In this document: positions 34,351 to 38,506 of the stretch, in pieces
How positions within the stretch are numbered: the first letter of the stretch is position 1
Layout: the number at the start of each line of letters is the position of its first letter
Source: an uncultured Bacteroides sp.
GTDB lineage: Bacteria > Bacteroidota > Bacteroidia > Bacteroidales > Bacteroidaceae
Reading direction: 5' to 3'
Length of the DNA stretch: 38,506 bases
Assembly (NCBI GenBank): GCA_949296855.1
Contig: CASFRN010000151.1
Location: forward strand, 1-38,506
The notes under the pieces: generated by a model
The model's database searches: none
Seen by the model: only the letters and a program-made list of their open reading frames with translations
Told to the model about the DNA's origin: nothing
Made by a program: the position numbers and the translations under genes

Positions 34351-35692
34351 ATGGACAAGAAAAAGATAAAAGAGTTTTTCGCCGATAAAAAGAGCCGGCG
34401 GTTCATCGGATTAAGCGCATTGACTTTCTTAGGACTTATCGGAGCATTGGCTTTGCAGACGGTATGGCTGTATAATGTATATACCTTAATTAAAAATGAC
34501 ATCCAAAAAGAATGTACATCCATTTTGGATACAGCATTATCAGAAGAAGCTAATCTAATATCTAAAAAAGTCCCAGAAGGTACTATAATCGGAGGAGGAT
34601 CTCCCAATGATTCTTTACCTATAAACACCTATATTTATGAAGGAATTTATAAATTAGGTATTCAATATTCTTTAAATGAAATTGATTCATTAGTTTATAT
34701 ACACTTATGCAAAAGACATATCAAAAGCCAATATGTTGTTTGTGTCGTTAATCCCAATAACGAAAACGAAATATTTCAGAAAAGTAAGCAAAAAACAATT
34801 TCTACAATAGGCAATCTCAAAACCTCAACCATACCAATCAGAATAAATAAATCTTTAGGAATACAGCTGATCTTAACAAGTCCACACAAAATCCTTTTTG
34901 AAACGCATGGGGCTTCTGATTTTCTCCACACTGATTATCCTGTTTTTTGTCATCGCCTGCATCATCTACCAAATCCGCATCATCGCACAGATGAACAAGA
35001 TTTTCCAGATACGAGAAGACTTCACCTACGCCATGATACACGACATGAAGACACCGCTCAGCACCATCTTCACCACGCTCAGCTTCCTGCATAGCGGAAG
35101 GCTGGACAGCAAGCCCGACCTGAAGGAACGCTACTTCTCCATAGCCGAAAGCGAGGTGGACCACCTGCTCACCCTCACCAACAAAGTGCTGACCCTCTCG
35201 AAATTAGAAAGCCATAAGTTAGAAATGTTCCGCGAAGACGTGCCCTTGGCACTGGTGATAGAGAAACTCACCGCAAAGTTTACCGCCAAGGCGCAAAAGC
35301 CCGTCCGCTTCACCCTCAGCCTGCAAGCCCCGTCGGTCTATGCCGACAAGGAATACTTAGAAGAAGTACTGAACAACCTCATCGACAATGCCATCAAGTA
35401 TTCCAAAGAAAGCGGCGTAGACATCCGCATCAGTTCGGAAAGCCACGAGAGATACACCCTCGTCAAGATACACGACAACGGCTTAGGCATCTCGGAAGCC
35501 GACCAGCGCACCATCTTCGATAAATACGAGCGTGCCGCAGCCGGACGAAAGAAAGGCTCAAAGAAAGCCTCAGGCTTCGGCTTAGGCTTGAACTTCGTGC
35601 AGCAAGTGATGAATGCCCACGAAGGAAAGGTGTTCGTCACCAGCATCGAAGGCGAATTCACCGAGTTCACCTTGTACTTCCCAGTGAAATAA
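34351..35692 (+). pseudogene. Sensor histidine kinase 2, frameshifted
   Basis: A near-copy of kinase 1 disrupted by one extra A in the AAA at 34901-34903, at the entrance to TM2. The first frame gives TM1 and the sensor (about 184 residues), then about 64 out-of-frame residues to a stop at 35094. The second frame resumes exactly at 'RMGLLIFSTLIIL' and runs to the normal end with an intact HDMKTP histidine and ATP site. Repaired length would be 446 aa. Outside the sensor the two kinases differ at very few residues (six by eye after TM2, one in the first 59); within the sensor only about half match. A TTG at 34898 or ATG at 34907 could start a sensorless, TM2-anchored kinase. Confidence 0.88.
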
Positions 35693-35697
35693 ACTAT

Positions 35698-35739
35698 AAA
35701 CGCAGAGACGCAAAAGCGCAGAGCATTATTTTAGAGAAG
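35698..35739. repeat. End of the duplicated kinase unit (copy 2)
   Basis: Matches 31551-31592 base for base up to the TTTAGAGAA boundary, after which the two loci diverge into different forms of a TGTCACGCYGGATT palindrome. Confidence 0.75.
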
Positions 35740-35777
35740 CTTGTCACGCTGGATTTGCAATCCAGCGTGACAAGCTT
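35737..35777. repeat. Compact 41-bp palindrome after kinase 2
   Basis: AAGCTTGTCACGCTGGATT (35737-35755), loop TGC, and its perfect complement (35759-35777). The core TGTCACGCYGGATT is the same as the outer arms of the 327-bp element after kinase 1. It could act as a terminator hairpin, though no U-run follows. Confidence 0.8.
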
Positions 35778-35837
35778 CTGTGTTATCTGCGTGCTATAAA
35801 AAAACGTCAAAGATGCTTTTCTTTCAAATCTAATTAC

Positions 35838-35845
35838 TATCTTTG
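35838..35845 (+). promoter_or_regulatory. -7 box for the XRE regulator
   Basis: TATCTTTG, 43 bp before the ATG at 35889. Confidence 0.6.
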
Positions 35846-35888
35846 TAAAGAATAATATTTTATTCATTATCCGCAAAACACAAGCCTT

Positions 35889-36206
35889 ATGAATAATATA
35901 ATAGCACTTAACATCTCTACGCCCAACGAGATTGCCAAACAAATTGCGGCAAAAGTAAAAGCACGAAGGTTGGAGCTGAATTTAACCCAAGAAGGAATCG
36001 CCGCAAGAGCCGGAATAAAGTTTGCTACGTACCGCAGGTTTGAGCAAACAGGAGAAATATCCCTAAAAGGATTGCTTCAGATAGGATTTGCCTTGAATGC
36101 ACTATCCGACTTCGACGCTCTCTTCGCGCAAAAGCAATATCAATCGCTGGACGATGTATTGAATGAACAAAACGTTACCCGCAAACGAGGAAAGAAGAAT
36201 GAATAA
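35889..36206 (+). CDS. XRE-type helix-turn-helix protein (HipB-like), orphan
   Basis: A 105-aa DNA-binding protein. The HTH_3 domain spans about residues 17-72 ('KVKARRLELNLTQEGIAARAGIKFATYRRFEQTGEISLKGLLQIGFAL'), followed by a short tail with 'DDVL' and a basic end, 'TRKRGKKNE'. In Bacteroidetes this form is usually the antitoxin next to a HipA kinase toxin, but no HipA remnant follows; a 90-bp palindrome comes directly after. It is either an orphan antitoxin or a stand-alone regulator. Confidence 0.82.
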   Translation: MNNIIALNISTPNEIAKQIAAKVKARRLELNLTQEGIAARAGIKFATYRRFEQTGEISLKGLLQIGFALNALSDFDALFAQKQYQSLDDVLNEQNVTRKRGKKNE

Positions 36207-36218
36207 TATCAAGCAAAT

Positions 36219-36308
36219 AAAAGTAATATATACTGCATCCACCATTTAAGATATATAAAACCGTCATAGCAGTTATCTTAGTTGGCGGATGCAGTATATA
36301 TTACTTTT
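36219..36308. terminator. 90-bp palindrome between XRE and CPBP genes
   Basis: AAAAGTAATATATACTGCATCC (first 20 bases shown in part; arm 36219-36240) pairs perfectly over 22 bp with 36287-36308, and an inner TAAGATA/TATCTTA pair extends the stem. It lies between convergent genes, with A- and T-runs at the ends, so it could terminate both transcripts. The length is unusual for a terminator and also fits a small inserted element. Confidence 0.6.
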
Positions 36309-36339
36309 TAAGGGCAATTATACAGCCTGATTACGGGTA

Positions 36340-37233
36340 TTATCCCTTCCTGAAAACCTTTACTAAAAGCACGATGAAAGTTATCTCCAGCACGATACAA
36401 ACAATGGAACCTTCGAAACCGAACTGGGCACCGTTGATGAGATTAGAACGGGTGATGCTTTGCGTGATAAGTGAGGAAAACATATCCGTTCCGCTGACCT
36501 TAAACCCGAATACCGGTCCTTGAATCCAGTTCCAAGCACAATGGGCGATAACGGGGAACCATAAGTTCTTAGTAAACAAAAACATCAGCCCAAAAGTGAT
36601 GCCGCTCAAGAAAAGTTCGATAAGCGCAAGGAAGCTAATGCCTTGATTTGCTAAATGCAGGGCGGAGAAGATGGCGGAAGAGATAATCAGGCTCGCCCAC
36701 ACATTCAGCCGGGTACGGCACAAGCGAGTCAGCAGATACCCTCTCAGCAATATTTCTTCGTAAAAAGCACCGAGAAAAAACACAAGCAGGCTGAGCAGCA
36801 AATCTTTCCAATTCACCTGTACGGATATCACGGATACTGAACCACTCAACCAACAGATACCAAAACCAATGACAAACAAAGCGAATGTCCACCCGATGCC
36901 TATCCGCATATATTTCCCCCAAGGACCAGAAGCCGACATACCCAACTCACGCAAAGGGCGGCGGTCTATCAGGCAATGCAAAAGCAAGATAAACAAGGAC
37001 AGGCTCAACGTCATCAGGCTGATATACAGCAACCAATATTCGCCGATCTGCCGGAACGGTTCGTCCGTTATAGCCCAAGCCAAGCAGTCCGCACCTCCAG
37101 ACGCAACAACAAAAAAGAGGACAACCAGCAACAAATCCGCCCAAAGCGGCATCTTGTTCTTCCGTTGTTTTTCTTCCTCGAACGTGTTTTCAAACAATCT
37201 TCCTAAAGTCGTAGTTTTCATAAACATATCCAT
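36340..37233 (-). CDS. CPBP family intramembrane metalloprotease
   Basis: An integral membrane protease-like protein of about 297 aa (CAAX/CPBP family). Counting from the ATG at 37233, the catalytic motifs are E159-E160...R164 ('FYEEILLRGYL'), H193 ('IFSALHLAN') and H231/N235 ('VIAHCAWNW'), all present. About eight hydrophobic segments are seen. Starts at 37233, 37227 and 37221 are all possible; the longer frame to 37275 precedes the likely transcript start. The -7 box (37253-37260) and candidate operator (37278-37310) duplicate those of the ABC operon, so it is probably in the same regulon. The substrate is unknown. Confidence 0.87.
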   Translation of the reverse strand: MDMFMKTTTLGRLFENTFEEEKQRKNKMPLWADLLLVVLFFVVASGGADCLAWAITDEPFRQIGEYWLLYISLMTLSLSLFILLLHCLIDRRPLRELGMSASGPWGKYMRIGIGWTFALFVIGFGICWLSGSVSVISVQVNWKDLLLSLLVFFLGAFYEEILLRGYLLTRLCRTRLNVWASLIISSAIFSALHLANQGISFLALIELFLSGITFGLMFLFTKNLWFPVIAHCAWNWIQGPVFGFKVSGTDMFSSLITQSITRSNLINGAQFGFEGSIVCIVLEITFIVLLVKVFRKG

Positions 37234-37252
37234 TTTTATTATTTTACTGACG

Positions 37253-37260
37253 CAAAGATA
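37253..37260 (-). promoter_or_regulatory. -7 box for the CPBP gene
   Basis: Minus-strand TATCTTTG, within the 64-bp segment identical to that upstream of the small ABC operon. Confidence 0.75.
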
Positions 37261-37277
37261 AGCATCCGTCCTCACAC

Positions 37278-37310
37278 GTTATGTTATCGCTATGTTATCT
37301 TTAGGTTAAT
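37278..37310. promoter_or_regulatory. Three 11-bp direct repeats: candidate response-regulator operator (copy 3)
   Basis: GTTATGTTATC (37278-37288), GCTATGTTATC (37289-37299) and TTTAGGTTAAT (37300-37310), 17 bp from the CPBP -7 box. On the other side similarity to the kinase promoters stops at once, so this copy serves only the minus strand. Confidence 0.72.
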
Positions 37311-37356
37311 TCCAATTTGCTTTGTTCCGTATTATCATACATTGCAACCACACATT

Positions 37357-38253
37357 TCAGATAAGATGTTCATTTTGCCACTCACTGCAAACCCCCATAG
37401 CTGTAATATCTATAGAGGGAAAAGTTTGCAGTAAGTTAGTTACTTTTTCGTTAAAATTATTGTTTGGCGAAATAGATGAAAGAAAATACCGGATAATACA
37501 TAGCCGATAGAAAATCCTTTTCTTGTCTATTTTAGAGGTATCTATCCAAGTATTTGAGGTTTTACGTGGTTCTGCTGGGGTAAGCATGAAATCCCGATTC
37601 CATATCCTTGCATGGTGACAGCACATATTGCGAAGATTGGCAAGTACTGTTAGCCAAGACGTAAACACTTGCGGTTTCAAACCGAAGTAAGCAGCAATGC
37701 GTTTCATCAACTTGTTGCTGGCAATGTTGGAATAAATATAATTTAGGTTTCCAAAAGACAACACTTCTGTTATCATCCATGCAGGAGGATAGCTTTCAAC
37801 ATAATTGCGCCTAAAATCCTCAATGTAATCTTCCTTGCTTGAAGCCAATTCCTTTTCTATGACAGCCAATGTCAACTTAAATTTATCCTCATTTGCAAAA
37901 TATTCAGGCTTTGTTATCCAATACTTGTCATTCAGCTCTTGACAACCGATGTTTGCCAATACACTACGAATGGCAACCTCAATCTTTTCTATTTCATTAA
38001 AAAGGAGTATGCGCAGCTTCTTGTCAAAACGATAAAGCGTCAGAACTTGACCAAAAGTTGTTCCCTCTTTTAATACAAAATCATTTTTGGGACTTTTGTA
38101 GAAAGGGTAAATGTATGCAGACAAACGATGATAACCAATATTCATCAAATAATTTGCCACTTTTTGCTCATCATCCATAAGCATTCCGCGTTGCTTTAGT
38201 ATTTGAACAATTTGCTCCGGAGAAGAATATGGTTTAGAAAAAATAGCTTTCAT
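37357..38253 (-). CDS. Abi_2 family abortive-infection-like HEPN protein
   Basis: A 298-aa protein of the Abi_2 (AbiD/AbiF-like) family. The N-terminal part has 'KPYSSPEQIVQILKQRGM' and 'YLMNIGYHRLSAYIYPFY', then the conserved helix 'LYRFDKKLRILLFNEIEKIEVAIRS' (about 73-97). The HEPN ribonuclease-type motif R208-N-M-C-C-H213 lies in 'ANLRNMCCHHARIWNR'. Relatives cause growth arrest on phage infection, probably by RNA cleavage. The frame extends 65 codons upstream to 38448, but the -7 box at 38322-38329 and the family start 'MKAIFSKP' point to 38253. It is flanked by an IS30-type transposase end. Confidence 0.85.
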   Translation of the reverse strand: MKAIFSKPYSSPEQIVQILKQRGMLMDDEQKVANYLMNIGYHRLSAYIYPFYKSPKNDFVLKEGTTFGQVLTLYRFDKKLRILLFNEIEKIEVAIRSVLANIGCQELNDKYWITKPEYFANEDKFKLTLAVIEKELASSKEDYIEDFRRNYVESYPPAWMITEVLSFGNLNYIYSNIASNKLMKRIAAYFGLKPQVFTSWLTVLANLRNMCCHHARIWNRDFMLTPAEPRKTSNTWIDTSKIDKKRIFYRLCIIRYFLSSISPNNNFNEKVTNLLQTFPSIDITAMGVCSEWQNEHLI

Positions 38254-38321
38254 ACAGGTATAATAAAAAAACGACCCGCCGATTTGAGCATTGTTAAGAG
38301 GCTTGGCAGGTTCTAATGCTG

Positions 38322-38351
38322 CAAAAGTAATAAAACTATTCTGAACTCCAA
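38322..38351 (-). promoter_or_regulatory. Promoter of the Abi_2 gene
   Basis: On the minus strand, TTG (38349-38351), a 19-bp spacer and TACTTTTG (38322-38329). The leader to the ATG at 38253 is about 60 nt. It lies between the gene and the transposase end. Confidence 0.6.
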
Positions 38352-38407
38352 AACTTTTCCAAACTTTGTTTCTAAAATAGTTGCAGAGTCCAACAGCAAG
38401 TGCAACA

Positions 38408-38506
38408 TTACAAAATATTTTTGAAAAAACACAATTTAGGTGTATCAAATTGTAGCTTTTCTCTTGGCCTTCTATTGAGTTTGTACTGAACTTTCTTGAT
38501 GTAAGC
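38408..38506 (-). mobile_element. C-terminal end of an IS30-like transposase (runs off the window)
   Basis: Reading the minus strand from the window edge gives 32 residues to a stop at 38408-38410, including 'KKVQYKLNRRPREKLQFDTP'. This resembles the end of IS30-family transposases, where a KLN-RPRK-L-F-TP motif is typical. The rest of the gene and its upstream terminal repeat lie outside the window; I cannot identify the near terminal repeat with confidence. Confidence 0.65.

Noticed and set aside
34890-34910. Programmed ribosomal frameshift in kinase 2
   Set aside because: Kinase 1 has no shift at the equivalent place and no classic slippery site with a downstream structure is seen; a simple one-base insertion explains it.

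Overview
The window is a chromosomal segment from a gut Bacteroidales bacterium, most likely Bacteroides or Phocaeicola. Three things point there: many promoters carry the Bacteroidetes -7 element TAnnTTTG, no Shine-Dalgarno sites are needed to explain starts, and the gene set is typical (XusABC-type iron uptake, DUF3836, DUF6769-like, TPR-tailed helicase). The species cannot be fixed from the sequence alone.

Layout. 1-2323: an inverted repeat and a PIF1-like helicase (-). 2324-5576: a four-unit 21-bp repeat array, then an operon of ABC ATPase, permease, YtrA-type GntR regulator and a membrane-anchored hypothetical protein. 5603-7217: divergent AraC regulator and hexapeptide acetyltransferase. 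7305-15737: a minus-strand block with an MBL-fold hydrolase, a tripartite metal-type RND efflux system (TolC-like, pump, adaptor), a His/Cys-rich small protein and a CNNM/CorC-like membrane protein. 16047-21152: xusA, xusB and xusC for xenosiderophore uptake. 21418-25391: tRNA-Arg(UCU), dnaA, an MCE/MlaD protein and a cell-wall amidase, all minus. 25555-28746: SBF-like transporter, AI-2E-type protein and C1 peptidase. 28914-37233: an OmpR-type response regulator, a DUF3836 protein, two near-duplicate sensor kinases (the second frameshifted), a small ABC transporter operon, an orphan XRE regulator and a CPBP protease. 37357-38506: an Abi_2/HEPN protein and the end of an IS30-like transposase.

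The most interesting part is 28.9-37.3 kb. A motif of three consecutive 11-bp direct repeats occurs three times. Each copy sits exactly 17 bp upstream of a -7 box driving a minus-strand gene (DUF3836, the ABC operon, CPBP). Two copies also sit exactly 34 bp upstream of the -7 box of a plus-strand sensor kinase. The 11-bp period fits an OmpR-family regulator, and one is encoded next door at 28914. The two kinases are almost identical at both ends but have strongly divergent, AT-rich extracytoplasmic sensor regions. This reads as a small envelope-stress-like regulon that grew by duplication of a bidirectional promoter plus kinase, with sensor replacement and decay of one copy.

Intergenic regions are rich in inverted-repeat elements of several families: the CCACAGATTACACAGATT family, a nested 151-bp element between xusB and xusC, a 327-bp nested palindrome after kinase 1, a compact 41-bp relative after kinase 2, and two four-unit 21-bp arrays 29.7 kb apart. 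One copy of the first family supplies the last codons and the stop of the RND pump gene.
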